From Bordetella parapertussis (GTDB lineage Bacteria; Pseudomonadota; Gammaproteobacteria; Burkholderiales; Burkholderiaceae_B): 54,492 nucleotides of DNA. The DNA is taken from assembly GCA_945872285.1 (NCBI GenBank), contig CAMBZR010000013.1, positions 1-54,492 on the forward strand, in the 5' to 3' direction. Positions 17,767-26,140 of this stretch are shown in pieces (within the stretch, counting starts at the first letter, position 1; every line of letters begins with the position of its first letter). The notes beneath the pieces are model-generated. The model was not told where the DNA came from. It ran no database searches and saw nothing but the letters and a program-made list of their open reading frames with translations. A program made the translations under genes and the position numbers.

Positions 17767-18498
17767 TTGAGTAACGATTCATCTAACCCCGAAGCCTTGA
17801 ATGAGAACAAGGCCCATCGTCAGGCGATCGTCAAGGTGCTGAACGCGGTAAAACCGAGTTCTGTTCTTGATATTTGCTGCGGTGATGGTTGGTTGTCAAC
17901 GGTCTTAACGCATCCCACGGTGCTTCACGGCCTTGATTTTTACGCCAATCCACCGCCGGGCTATGCTCAATTTTATAGCGCTGATTTTAATCAAGGTGTA
18001 CCTGACGCCTGCGGGCAATACGATGCAGCGCTCTGTTGCGAGGCGATGGGCTACCTACAAAACCCGGGGCTGTTTTTACAAAGCGTGCACAGGCACCTAA
18101 ACCCGGGTGCGACCTTCGTCCTGTCGTTGCCAAATCCCAACTATGCGGGGGCGCGTATCAACCATCTGATTCAAGGGTTTCCGCGTTCGTATTCTTGGTT
18201 TGCGCAAAATACAACGGCCGAACCCCATATGCCCTGGCTGACTCTGGGCTTGTTTCAACTTTGGCTGTTGCTCGGTTTAAATGGCTTTACGCACATCACG
18301 GTGCACGAGGTCGATGAAAAAAAGCCACGCCGTCAGATTGAAAAACTTGCGGGCTGGTTAATTAAAGCCTATGCGCGAAAAAAAATAAAAACAGCTGCGT
18401 CTGTTGCAGTGGCAGAACTGTGGCGGCAGGCGCTCTCTGATCAAGTGGTCTATGGCAGGCAATTAGTGATTTCTGCTATCGTGGTCAAACCAAAGTAG
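17767..18498 (+). CDS. Class I SAM-dependent methyltransferase
   Basis: This 243-residue protein has a SAM-binding Rossmann fold with motif I VLDICCGDGWLS (about 34-45), an acidic loop GLDFYANPP after strand 2 (about 56-64) and DAALCCEAMGYLQNPG (about 85-100) as motif III/post-motif region. PGATFVLSLPNPNY follows as strand 5. It resembles MetW/UbiE-type enzymes. The C-terminus is basic. The only credible start is TTG at 17767; an 11-codon reading frame beginning ATG at 17735 ends TTTTGA exactly over it, so translation may be coupled. The substrate is not recognisable. It is flanked by organic-acid genes without obvious functional connection. Confidence 0.78.
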   Translation: MSNDSSNPEALNENKAHRQAIVKVLNAVKPSSVLDICCGDGWLSTVLTHPTVLHGLDFYANPPPGYAQFYSADFNQGVPDACGQYDAALCCEAMGYLQNPGLFLQSVHRHLNPGATFVLSLPNPNYAGARINHLIQGFPRSYSWFAQNTTAEPHMPWLTLGLFQLWLLLGLNGFTHITVHEVDEKKPRRQIEKLAGWLIKAYARKKIKTAASVAVAELWRQALSDQVVYGRQLVISAIVVKPK

Positions 18499-18576
18499 AC
18501 CGCCAACCCTCCTTGAGCTACGCTGCGTCTAAACAGGCGTCTCGGCTCCCTAACTGAATCAAACAACAAGCCTGCA

Positions 18577-19956
18577 ATGACGACTCAAACACACACCCCC
18601 AGCGCAGACATCTCTGTTGGCTTGGCACAATTCATTGAAAACTGCCGGTGGGAAGATATTCCCGATGTCGTTCGACACGAGGCCAAGCGTTCTTTATTAA
18701 ATTATTTTGCAGCGGCTTTATCGGCCTGCTTTGACCCAACCGTTGAGCGTGCAGCGCAGGTCTATGCGCGTTTTTCTGCGGCTCAGCAGGCGACAGTGAT
18801 TGGTCGCGGGCAACGGCTCGATATGTTGACCGCTGCCGCACTAAACACGATGATGGCGAACGTGTTTGATTTTGACGACACGCACATTCCCACCATCATT
18901 CATCCGACAGCCCCCGTGGCGCCCGCGGTGTTCGCGCTCGCGCAAACTCGACCACTGAGCGGCGCGCATTTGTTACTTAGTTTTATTTTAGGTGCTGAGG
19001 CTGAATGCCGAATTGGACAGGCGGTGTCACCAGGGCATTATTCGCGCGGTTGGCACATCACTTCGACCTGCGGGGTATTTGGCGCGGCGATGGCGACGGG
19101 TAAGTTGCTGGGCTTGAGCACGCAGCAATTGGTGTGGGCCTTAGGTTCGGCCTCAGCGCAAGCTTCGGGCTTGGTTGAAACCCTTGGCACCATGTCTAAA
19201 AGTGTCAGCATGGGTAACGCCTCACGTAACGGCATGTTGTCTGCTTTTTTGGCGCAACAAGATTTTGATGGCCCGGCGCGACCGCTTGAGGGCGTGCGTG
19301 GATTTTTGAATGTCACGGCTGACGCGCCCGATTGCCAGAGCATTGTCGGCGAATTGGGAACGCGCTGGGAACTACTGAACAACACCTACAAGCCGTTTCC
19401 GTGCGGTGTCGTTTTAAACCCAGTCATCGAGGCGTGCCTGGGATTAGCCAAACATCCAGAGTTGTTACAACAAGGCTTGCACGCGCTTGAGCGTATCGAG
19501 CTGCATGGCCACCCCTTATTAAGGCAACGCACCGATCGCCCAAACGTTGCGACCGGTCGCGAGTCACAAGTTAGCGCACAGCATGCCGTCGCTGTGTCCT
19601 TGACGCGTGGCAAAGCGGGCCTGGACGAGTTTAGCGATCAGGCGGTTGCAGACGAATCGTTGCGTGCGTTAGGACGCAAAGTTGTTTTTGTGGAAGATGC
19701 TTCGTTTGCCGTTGAGGCAGCCACCGTCAAGCTGCATTGGGCGCAAGGCAAGACCTTGGTTGTGGCGATTGATATTGCACGCGGGGCGCGCGCCAAACCC
19801 TTGTCTGACCAAGAACTTGAAAACAAAGTGCGTACCTTGTGCGAATATGGTGGTTCGGGCTGCGAGCCCGAGGCTTTGATTCAAGCGGTGTGGGCCATGG
19901 ATCAAGCGACCGATGTCGGTCAAATCATGCAATTAGTCGCCGGAAAAAACAAGTGA
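18577..19956 (+). CDS. MmgE/PrpD family protein
   Basis: This 459-residue protein fits the MmgE/PrpD family (2-methylcitrate dehydratase and relatives). Markers are RHEAKRSLLNYFAAALSAC (about 34-52), NTMMANVFDFDDTH (about 90-103), HPTAPVAPAVFALAQ, GWHITSTCGVFGAAMATGKLL split over about 155-175, and KPFPCGVVLNPVIEA near 275. Family members dehydrate or isomerise tricarboxylic acids such as 2-methylcitrate and cis-aconitate derivatives. No prpB/prpC genes are near. A Bug receptor gene begins 42 bases downstream, so uptake of a related polycarboxylate is plausible. The exact substrate is open. Confidence 0.88.
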   Translation: MTTQTHTPSADISVGLAQFIENCRWEDIPDVVRHEAKRSLLNYFAAALSACFDPTVERAAQVYARFSAAQQATVIGRGQRLDMLTAAALNTMMANVFDFDDTHIPTIIHPTAPVAPAVFALAQTRPLSGAHLLLSFILGAEAECRIGQAVSPGHYSRGWHITSTCGVFGAAMATGKLLGLSTQQLVWALGSASAQASGLVETLGTMSKSVSMGNASRNGMLSAFLAQQDFDGPARPLEGVRGFLNVTADAPDCQSIVGELGTRWELLNNTYKPFPCGVVLNPVIEACLGLAKHPELLQQGLHALERIELHGHPLLRQRTDRPNVATGRESQVSAQHAVAVSLTRGKAGLDEFSDQAVADESLRALGRKVVFVEDASFAVEAATVKLHWAQGKTLVVAIDIARGARAKPLSDQELENKVRTLCEYGGSGCEPEALIQAVWAMDQATDVGQIMQLVAGKNK

Positions 19957-19998
19957 CGCGTAAGTGTCAGAGCTAAAAATTAAAAAACGGAGTCAACC

Positions 19999-21003
19999 AT
20001 GTCAATCAAGATCGCAGCACTTAGAGACGCAGTTTTACCTAGCTTGATGGCAGCTTGCGCGCTGCTTGGTGGGTTAGGACCCCTTGAGGCCTCTGCACAA
20101 GCGGCTTTTAAGCCCTCCGGGCCTGTCAAAATTGTGGTGATGTTTCCGCCAGGTGGGGGCACGGACGCGGTAGCGCGTATCGTGGGCGAAAGGCTCACTG
20201 ACCTATGGCAGCAGCAAGTTGTGATAGAAAATAAAGCTGGCGCGCAGGGCAATATCGGCACCGCATATGCGGCAAAAGCAGCGCCTGACGGGCATACGTT
20301 GATGATTGCGCATCAGGGCGTGATGACCGTGAATCCTCATCTTTATAAAGACATGGGCCTTGATGTCACAAAAGATATCGTACCCGTGGGGCGTTTGACG
20401 CAACAACCCTTCGTGCTCGTGGCACACCCGTCGGTTCCGGTTAAAACACTCAAAGATGTTGAGGAGTTGGCCAAAAATCAGCCCGACAAACTCAGCTACG
20501 GCTCAAGCGCCGCTGGCCCGCAGCTTGCCGTCGAGCTCTTTAAGTTCACGACGGGAGCAAAGCTCTTGCACGTGGCTTACAAAGGGGCGGGACCCGCGGT
20601 GATTGACGTGTTGAGCGGAAATATCAATCTGCTGGTCGCGAACCCCACATCGGTGGCGCAGCACGTGCAGGCTGGCAAGCTTCGCGCCATTGTCTTGTTC
20701 GGTTCGCAAGGGGTAGGGGTCTTGCCGGGTACGCCAACGGCGATTGACGCAGGCTACCCTGCCTTGGGGGATATTCCTGAGTGGTACGGGCTTGCCGTGC
20801 CGGCCGCCACGCCTGCTAAAGTGCTTGAGCAGTTGAATCAGGATCTCAACACGGTCTTGTCGCAGGCTTCGGTTCAAAGTCGCATCAGCGCTTTAGGCTT
20901 GAATGCTTCTCCAAGCACCTCAGCAGAGTTTTCAGAGCAAATTAAACGGGATTACGCCCGTTGGGGACGTTTAATTCAGCAGGCTGGCCTCAAAGTCGAG
21001 TAA
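19999..21003 (+). CDS. Bug/TctC-family periplasmic solute receptor
   Basis: This 334-residue protein has a signal peptide (LPSLMAACALLGGLGPLEASAQA, residues 13-35) and Bug motifs VKIVVMFPPGGGTDAVARIV (about 43-62), VVIENKAGAQGNIGTAYA, LLHVAYKGAGPAVIDVLSG and EWYGLAVPAATP. It is 42 bases downstream of the MmgE/PrpD gene and read the same way, so the pair is probably one transcription unit. The inferred ligand is a di- or tricarboxylate processed by that enzyme. No TctA/TctB genes are seen. Confidence 0.92.
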   Translation: MSIKIAALRDAVLPSLMAACALLGGLGPLEASAQAAFKPSGPVKIVVMFPPGGGTDAVARIVGERLTDLWQQQVVIENKAGAQGNIGTAYAAKAAPDGHTLMIAHQGVMTVNPHLYKDMGLDVTKDIVPVGRLTQQPFVLVAHPSVPVKTLKDVEELAKNQPDKLSYGSSAAGPQLAVELFKFTTGAKLLHVAYKGAGPAVIDVLSGNINLLVANPTSVAQHVQAGKLRAIVLFGSQGVGVLPGTPTAIDAGYPALGDIPEWYGLAVPAATPAKVLEQLNQDLNTVLSQASVQSRISALGLNASPSTSAEFSEQIKRDYARWGRLIQQAGLKVE

Positions 21004-21051
21004 CACTAAGGATATGCCGGTCAGTTGCCTGCTGCTTGTGACCGTGACGCA

Positions 21052-21270
21052 TTAGCCTGTTGTTTTAGGTTTAGCCGTCGTGGTCTTTTTAGGCTTAGCC
21101 GCTTTCTTTTTTGGGGCAATGCTCTTTTTTGCAGACGTGCTTTTTTTAGCAGCACTATTCTTTTTAGGCGCTGTTTGTGTTGGGGCTGTTGAGGTTTGAG
21201 CGGCTACTGGCGCCATTTGAACTAAACCAAACGAGGTAATCATTAAAAGTACCGCTAATTTCTTGATCAT
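21052..21270 (-). CDS. Small exported Lys/Ala/Thr-rich protein
   Basis: With the ATG at 21270 this is a 72-residue protein with a clear signal peptide (MIKKLAVLLMITSFGLVQM then APVAAQ, cleavage near residue 25). The mature part is about 47 residues of Lys, Ala, Thr, Ser and Pro with repeated AKK and PKK steps, like a histone H1 tail. An AAGGAA ribosome site lies 7 bases upstream of the ATG. The mature region should be disordered and highly cationic. It could bind LPS, nucleic acid or polyanions in the envelope, but this is inference. It sits alone, convergent with a Bug gene. Confidence 0.65.
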   Translation of the reverse strand: MIKKLAVLLMITSFGLVQMAPVAAQTSTAPTQTAPKKNSAAKKSTSAKKSIAPKKKAAKPKKTTTAKPKTTG

Positions 21271-21521
21271 TAAGTGTTCCTTCAAAAAACAGGCACGATG
21301 AGTGCTCGCAGCACGATAACTTAATCTCAGACGTTAACTCAACCTACGTCTATTTTAGCCGCCCCAAGAAGAAATTCAATTTGAAACCCCCGATCTCGCA
21401 AAAAAATGCGCCAGAGAAGTCAAAAAGTGCGCATAAAACACCTTCTAACCTCGATTTTGATGGGATTGCGCTGCGCGGGTAGTCCATAATTCGTACAAGT
21501 CATTTATTATTTGAGATCAAT

Positions 21522-22502
21522 ATGTTTAAAAAAATATTGCTGCTTGGTCTGGGTAGCTTAAGTTTTGTGTCAGCATTTTCGCAGGCACAGCCGGCTCCAG
21601 TGGCGCCATGGCCCAATCAGCCTGTACGAATGATTGTGCCGTTTCCGGGTGGCGCGAGCACGCTCGATGGCGTAGTGCGCCTGCTGGTGCCCGAGATGGC
21701 CCGCGACTTGGCAGGGCCGGTTTTTGTTGAAAATAAACCTGGTGCTGGCACCGTGATCGGTGTCGATGCAGTCGCCAAAGCGTCAGACCGTCACACCTTC
21801 GGTGGCGTGGCGAACAGTTTTACGGTGAACCAGACGCTGGTAAAAAACTTACCTTACAACCTGGATAAAGATCTCTTGCCGGTCATTTTGCTGGCGCGTA
21901 CAGCCAATGTGCTGGCGATTCGGCCCGACTTGCCGATCAAGAATCTATCTGAGCTGGTTGCCTACGCAAAAAAGAATCCAGGCAAACTGTCTTATGGCTC
22001 TTTCGGCAATGGTACAACGCCTCATTTTGCCGGCGAGATGCTGAAATCGATGGCAGGAATCGACATGGTGCACGTACCTTACAAGGCGCAAGGGCCAGCG
22101 CTTAACGATTTGTTGGGCGGCAATATCGACCTGATGTTTGGCAATTTGCCCGATTTTTTGTCGCATGTTCGTTCAGGCAAACTCAGAGCGTTGGGCACAA
22201 CCTACCTCACGCGCGCGCCATTGGCCCCCGAGATCCCGACGATCGCTGAGCAGGGCCTACCAACGTTTGAGACTGACTCTTGGTACGGAATCATCGCTCC
22301 AGCGGCCACGCCAAAAGAGGCACTCGAGCGTTTGAATTTAACGTTGAGGCAGGCGCTTGCCCAGCCGGGCGTTCAGCAGAATCTGCGCGAACGCGGGATT
22401 GAAATTATCGGTGGTACCGCAGCCGAGTTCGGTGCCCACCTTCAACGCGAAATCGCCAAGTACGCTGAAATTGTTAAAACCTCGAATATGAAAATTGACT
22501 GA
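21522..22502 (+). CDS. Bug/TctC-family periplasmic solute receptor
   Basis: This 326-residue protein has a signal peptide (LLLGLGSLSFVSAFSQAQP, cleavage near residue 22) and Bug motifs VRMIVPFPGGASTLDGVVR (about 34-52), VFVENKPGAGTVIGVDAVAK, MVHVPYKAQGPALNDLLGG and DSWYGIIAPAATP. Compared with the other three receptors here, the Pro-Gly-Gly loop continues with Ala-Ser-Thr-Leu and the pocket Asp is shifted, which suggests a different ligand. It ends 10 bases before the aspartate dehydrogenase gene on the same strand, so an amino-acid or dicarboxylate ligand such as aspartate is a fair guess. Confidence 0.92.
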   Translation: MFKKILLLGLGSLSFVSAFSQAQPAPVAPWPNQPVRMIVPFPGGASTLDGVVRLLVPEMARDLAGPVFVENKPGAGTVIGVDAVAKASDRHTFGGVANSFTVNQTLVKNLPYNLDKDLLPVILLARTANVLAIRPDLPIKNLSELVAYAKKNPGKLSYGSFGNGTTPHFAGEMLKSMAGIDMVHVPYKAQGPALNDLLGGNIDLMFGNLPDFLSHVRSGKLRALGTTYLTRAPLAPEIPTIAEQGLPTFETDSWYGIIAPAATPKEALERLNLTLRQALAQPGVQQNLRERGIEIIGGTAAEFGAHLQREIAKYAEIVKTSNMKID

Positions 22503-22512
22503 GTAAAAAAAG

Positions 22513-23340
22513 ATGTCAAACACATTAAATAAAAAACCCCTGCGCATTGCGATCGCTGGCTTGGGGGCCATTGGTAAAGCCATTGCTATCACGCTTGCGA
22601 AGGGCTCAGTGCCCGGCGTCGTGCTGACCGCGGTCTCGGCAAAAAACCACGAGAAAGCACAGCAATTTGTGTCGACGCTTGGCGTGCCGGTGAAGGTACT
22701 GAATCTATCGCAGCTTGAGCCTGAGGCCGATCTTGTGATTGAGTGCGCGCCGGCAGCACTCTTGCCAGACATTGCGACGCCGTTTTTGAAGGCGCAAAAG
22801 CAAGTCATCGTCTTGTCGGTAGGCGCGTTGTTGTTTAATCAAGGTCTGATCGATTTGGCCAAACAAGAAGGGGGCATCATTCACGTGCCAACGGGCGCCT
22901 TGATCGGACTAGACGCCGTGATCGCTGCGGCCGAAGGCAAAATTCATTCAGTCAGAATGGTCACACGTAAGCCGCCAAATGGTCTGGCGGGTGCGCCTCA
23001 TCTGCTTGAAAACAAGATTAGTGTCGAGGGTTTAACCGAGCCTAAAAAAGTATTCGAGGGTAATGCACGTGCGGCGGCTAAGGGGTTCCCGGCAAACCTA
23101 AACGTAGTCGTGGCGCTCGCCCTCGCGGGCGTTGGCCCCGAAAATACCTTGCTTGAAATTTGGGCGGATCCAACGGTTGTGCGTAACACGCACAGCATTG
23201 TGGTTGACTCAGATTCAGCGAAGTTCACCATGACCATGGAAAACATTCCTTCTGAAAACCCCAAAACTGGGCGCATCGTGGCGCCAAGCGTGATCGCCCT
23301 GTTACGCAAGATGCAATCAAGCTTTAAGGTCGGCACTTAG
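22513..23340 (+). CDS. nadX: L-aspartate dehydrogenase family protein
   Basis: This 275-residue protein has an N-terminal NAD(P) Rossmann domain (IAIAGLGAIGKAIA, about 12-25) and the C-terminal DUF108 aspartate dehydrogenase domain with HVPTGALIGLDAVIAAA (about 125-141), FPANLNVVVALALAGVG (about 193-209) and the catalytic-type His in RNTHSIVVDSDS. The family oxidises L-aspartate to iminoaspartate and ammonia, feeding NAD synthesis or aspartate catabolism. No nadA or nadC gene is adjacent. A Bug receptor lies 10 bases upstream, so a catabolic role is more likely. The family call is firm; the physiological role is inferred. Confidence 0.87.
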   Translation: MSNTLNKKPLRIAIAGLGAIGKAIAITLAKGSVPGVVLTAVSAKNHEKAQQFVSTLGVPVKVLNLSQLEPEADLVIECAPAALLPDIATPFLKAQKQVIVLSVGALLFNQGLIDLAKQEGGIIHVPTGALIGLDAVIAAAEGKIHSVRMVTRKPPNGLAGAPHLLENKISVEGLTEPKKVFEGNARAAAKGFPANLNVVVALALAGVGPENTLLEIWADPTVVRNTHSIVVDSDSAKFTMTMENIPSENPKTGRIVAPSVIALLRKMQSSFKVGT

Positions 23341-23422
23341 CGCCCAGTCACTTGGCAAGAGACCACCGACCCGCACCTTGACTTGAACGCGGGCACCTGG
23401 GGCGCACCTCGGTCTTCGCAGC

Positions 23423-24310
23423 TTACGCCGCTTGCGCGACTACGGACTGGCGCGGTAAATCTAAGGTGGTGACGCGCGTGAGTTCGCGCTTGTAGGCCTT
23501 GTCGTCAAACGGTCGCGCCCGATGCATGGTGCTGCGATTATCCCAAATGACTAGGTCGCCCAAGGCCCATTCGTGATGACCTAAAAACTCAGGCCGAGTC
23601 GCGTGCTCGATCAGGTCTTTTAATAACAAGCGTCCCTCGGGCACTGGCCATTCGATCACGCGCTCGGCGTGCGAGGCAAGATAAAGCGCTTTGCGAGGTG
23701 AGTCTGAAAAAACGCGCACCAACGGATGTGTCGCACCAGGAAGTTTTGCTTTTTCTTCAGGCGAAAAATCGAATCCCATGGTGTGACGCGAATACGCAAT
23801 CGAGTGGTGCACGTGCAGAGAGTCGATGGTGGCTTTCATTTTATCGTCAAGCGCATCGTAAGCGGCCCGCATATCTGCAAACTCGGTGTCGGCACGTACG
23901 GGTGGGATGTTGCGCGCAAACAGCATCGAATAGCGTCCGGCGGGGTCTTCAAACGAGGCGTCGGTATGCCAGATACGGTTGCTGATGCCGTTCATCCGCC
24001 GGCGATCATCCGCAGCCAAAATCGCTCCGTCAGCCCCGACATTTGAAATATCGGTCAGCGCTTCGTTACCAAAGCGGTTTTTGACCAAAACAGACGAAGA
24101 GGTTTTGGCATGCAGTTCGCCGTCAAGGCGTTGAGCGAAATCGAGTTGCTCCTGAAACGAAAGCTCTTGCCCTTTGAATACCAGGACGCCATATTCCGTC
24201 ATGCCTGCACGCAAGCGCGCTAGGCTCGGTTGGTCGTGCACGTTGCGCAGATCAAGCGAGCTGACTTCGGCCATAAAGGTTGGACTGAGCTGTTTGAAGG
24301 TGATGGTCAT
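23423..24310 (-). CDS. TauD/TfdA-family alpha-ketoglutarate-dependent dioxygenase
   Basis: This 295-residue protein has the non-haem iron facial triad of the family: His115 and Asp117 in WHTDASF and His263 in MHRARPFD. The 2-oxoglutarate-binding Arg is in KRELTRV (Arg275 or Arg279). The N-terminus MTITFKQLSPTFMAEVSSLD is like TfdA and related enzymes that hydroxylate aryloxyacetates, taurine or other small acids. It stands alone on the minus strand, divergent from a 2-hydroxyacid dehydrogenase with 107 bases between. No sulfonate transporter is next to it, so TfdA-like substrates are as likely as taurine. Confidence 0.9.
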   Translation of the reverse strand: MTITFKQLSPTFMAEVSSLDLRNVHDQPSLARLRAGMTEYGVLVFKGQELSFQEQLDFAQRLDGELHAKTSSSVLVKNRFGNEALTDISNVGADGAILAADDRRRMNGISNRIWHTDASFEDPAGRYSMLFARNIPPVRADTEFADMRAAYDALDDKMKATIDSLHVHHSIAYSRHTMGFDFSPEEKAKLPGATHPLVRVFSDSPRKALYLASHAERVIEWPVPEGRLLLKDLIEHATRPEFLGHHEWALGDLVIWDNRSTMHRARPFDDKAYKRELTRVTTLDLPRQSVVAQAA

Positions 24311-24417
24311 GAGCGGTCTCTTTCGCTGTTTTCAGTATTTTGGCTGTCTCGTGCACTGAGCACGGGTGCACTTGTTAGAATCGTTAGAATAAATATACTC
24401 CTTTACTTCAAAAACAC

Positions 24418-25410
24418 ATGACTTCAAAGCTGATTTTTTTAACAAATCCGATTCATCCGCAGGTACAGGCAGAGCTCGAAACCTTCGCGCACGTCTTGGT
24501 GGCGAGTTCGACGCGTGACGAAGATTTGCTTGCAGGCGCCCGCGAGGCTTCGATTGTCGTGGTGCGTAGCCCCATCCCTGCGGCCTTGTTTGCGCAGTCT
24601 CCCCACTTGCTTGGCGTGATCCGTCACGGGGCGGGAGTCGATATGATCCCGCTTCAGGCAGCGACCGAACACGACGTCGCGGTCGCGAATGCACCTGGCA
24701 CGAACGCGGTCACAGTGGCCGAGTTCGCGTTGGGACAGATGCTGTCCTTGGCGCATAAAAGTGCGGTAGTCAATCAGCGAATGCGCGCGGGTGGCTGGGC
24801 AAGCGCGCGCCCGTTGGCGGACCAGGGCGTCGAGCTTGCAGGCAAAAGAGTCGGTTTGGTTGGGCTAGGTGCCATCGGGCAGGCGGTTGCAAAAATGTGT
24901 CATTTTGGCTTTGGCATGCAAGTCTGTGGTTATCGACCCAGCGGGCTTGCCTCGCTTGACTTTATTGAGGTGACTTCGCTTGAGCGGGTCTTTGCGCAGT
25001 CAGACTTTATCGTACTGGCCTGTCCGCTAAACGAAACAACAACAGGGTTGATCAGCGCCGACTTGCTGCGCCGTTGCAAGCCCGAGTCCTATTTGATTAA
25101 CGTCGCCCGCGGTGCTGTCGTTGACCAGCAGGCCTTAGTCCAGGCGCTTAGTCAGGGGCGTTTAGCCGGCGCAGCACTCGATGTATTTGTGCAGCAACCG
25201 CTGCCGCTGGATTCGCCACTTTATGGCATGGAAAACGTCTTGCTCTCGCCGCATATGGCAGGCGTGACGGATGATAGTTTGCGAGCAATGGGAAGCTCGG
25301 TGGCGCGTCAGGCCAGACAAATCCTGAACGGTCAGTTGCCCGAACACTTGGTTAACCGCGAGGCTGCGGCCAACGTACAACAGCGCCTGACTCGAATGAC
25401 TCAGCGCTAA
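24418..25410 (+). CDS. D-isomer 2-hydroxyacid dehydrogenase family protein with altered catalytic Glu
   Basis: This 330-residue protein has the two-domain fold of D-2-hydroxyacid dehydrogenases: RHGAGVDMIPL (69-79), the dinucleotide motif GLGAIG (149-154), catalytic Arg231 in INVARGAVVD and His279 in LSPHMAG. The usual third catalytic residue, Glu in DVFxxEP, is Gln260 (codon CAA) here. After strand 2 the usual Asp is missing and Arg173 lies in GYRPSG, which hints at NADPH. The substrate may be a hydroxypyruvate-, glyoxylate- or phosphoglycerate-like acid. It is divergent from the TauD/TfdA gene. Activity may be altered by the Glu-to-Gln change. Confidence 0.87.
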   Translation: MTSKLIFLTNPIHPQVQAELETFAHVLVASSTRDEDLLAGAREASIVVVRSPIPAALFAQSPHLLGVIRHGAGVDMIPLQAATEHDVAVANAPGTNAVTVAEFALGQMLSLAHKSAVVNQRMRAGGWASARPLADQGVELAGKRVGLVGLGAIGQAVAKMCHFGFGMQVCGYRPSGLASLDFIEVTSLERVFAQSDFIVLACPLNETTTGLISADLLRRCKPESYLINVARGAVVDQQALVQALSQGRLAGAALDVFVQQPLPLDSPLYGMENVLLSPHMAGVTDDSLRAMGSSVARQARQILNGQLPEHLVNREAAANVQQRLTRMTQR

Positions 25411-25769
25411 TTACGCAAACAATAAGCACCACTGGTGTGATAGCCCGAGGGGCAACTGCCGCTTTTGACAATCGCCCCTTTTGCGCTGCCACTACTGGCC
25501 AGGCAGTACGCACCACTGGTGTGATAACCCGAGGGGCACGAACCGACGTGAGGCAAGGCAAAGCGTGCGCTCGCAGAAGAGGGCGTGCAGTAGTTGCCAC
25601 TGCTGTGGTAGCCGCTCGGACACGAGCCTTGCTTGGCGACAGGCTGTGCCGCCGGCGTTTGAGCTGCAACCGACACACAAGTTAAGGCCAAAAGGCTACT
25701 CACAATTCCTTTTAAAAATGGTGAGAGGGTTCGAGTCCTGAAGGCGGCTAAGTGAGCTAAAGTAGTCAT
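25407..25769 (-). CDS. Small exported protein with three Cys-Pro-Ser-Gly-Tyr-His repeats
   Basis: This 120-residue protein has a signal-like N-terminus (FLKGIVSSLLALTCVSVAAQ, cleavage near residue 37). The mature part is built of three copies of GSCPSGYHTSGAYC, the first as GSCPSGYHSSGNYC, separated by about 14 residues rich in Ser and Ala. The protein ends two residues after the third copy. Each copy has two Cys 11 residues apart, fitting small disulfide loops. The DNA of copies two and three is also close, which points to recent duplication. The gene overlaps the end of the upstream-strand dehydrogenase gene by 4 bases, tail to tail. No function is known to me. Confidence 0.75.
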   Translation of the reverse strand: MTTLAHLAAFRTRTLSPFLKGIVSSLLALTCVSVAAQTPAAQPVAKQGSCPSGYHSSGNYCTPSSASARFALPHVGSCPSGYHTSGAYCLASSGSAKGAIVKSGSCPSGYHTSGAYCLRN

Positions 25770-26140
25770 CTCGTGATGGAGCGCTCAAAAAAAAGAAAAG
25801 CATAAGCGAATTTGGCAAAATAAAGCGAAATGGTCAAAATAAAACTGAACCCGAGAGGGGGCAAACTGAAGCAGGCTTGGGCTGCAGAGGGATATTGCGT
25901 GAATTGTGCGCTCGCAAGGTCGCGAAAACGATGTTTTGAGTCAAAAAAATATAAGTAAAAATTAGTTCTCAACCTTCAATTTATTGGGTAAGTCTGGTTA
26001 TTTTGACGAAATGCGCAATTCTTGAGCGAAACACGCATATGTCTCAAGGCCGAAAGGGAGAGTTTTTCGTAAGAGCACGCGCGGTGCTACTATTTCGGGT
26101 TACTGAAGTGTGACCATTGCAATCTAATTGAAACAAGCTA
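25770..26140. other. 371-bp intergenic region upstream of pckG
   Basis: This AT-rich stretch separates the divergent Cys-repeat gene and pckG and probably holds both promoters. A -10-like TACTAT at 26088-26093 is the best pckG candidate, but its -35 is poor. An imperfect 19-bp tandem repeat lies at 25805-25842. No supported gene is seen; a 68-codon minus-strand frame lacks a convincing start or family look. Confidence 0.6.
25805..25842. repeat. Imperfect 19-bp tandem duplication
   Basis: Units 25805-25823 and 25824-25842 both start AGCGAA and end CAAAATAA, with three mismatches. They lie about 40 bases upstream of the Cys-repeat protein start. Confidence 0.6.

Noticed and set aside
25720..25750. 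GGTTCGAGTCC resembling a tRNA T-loop
   Set aside because: The flanking bases do not form a T-stem, no acceptor or anticodon arm fits, and the site lies inside the Cys-repeat protein gene.
25766..25972. 68-codon minus-strand frame in the pckG upstream gap
   Set aside because: Hydrophobic-aromatic composition arises from AT-rich DNA and a 19-bp repeat; there is no ribosome site or family match.
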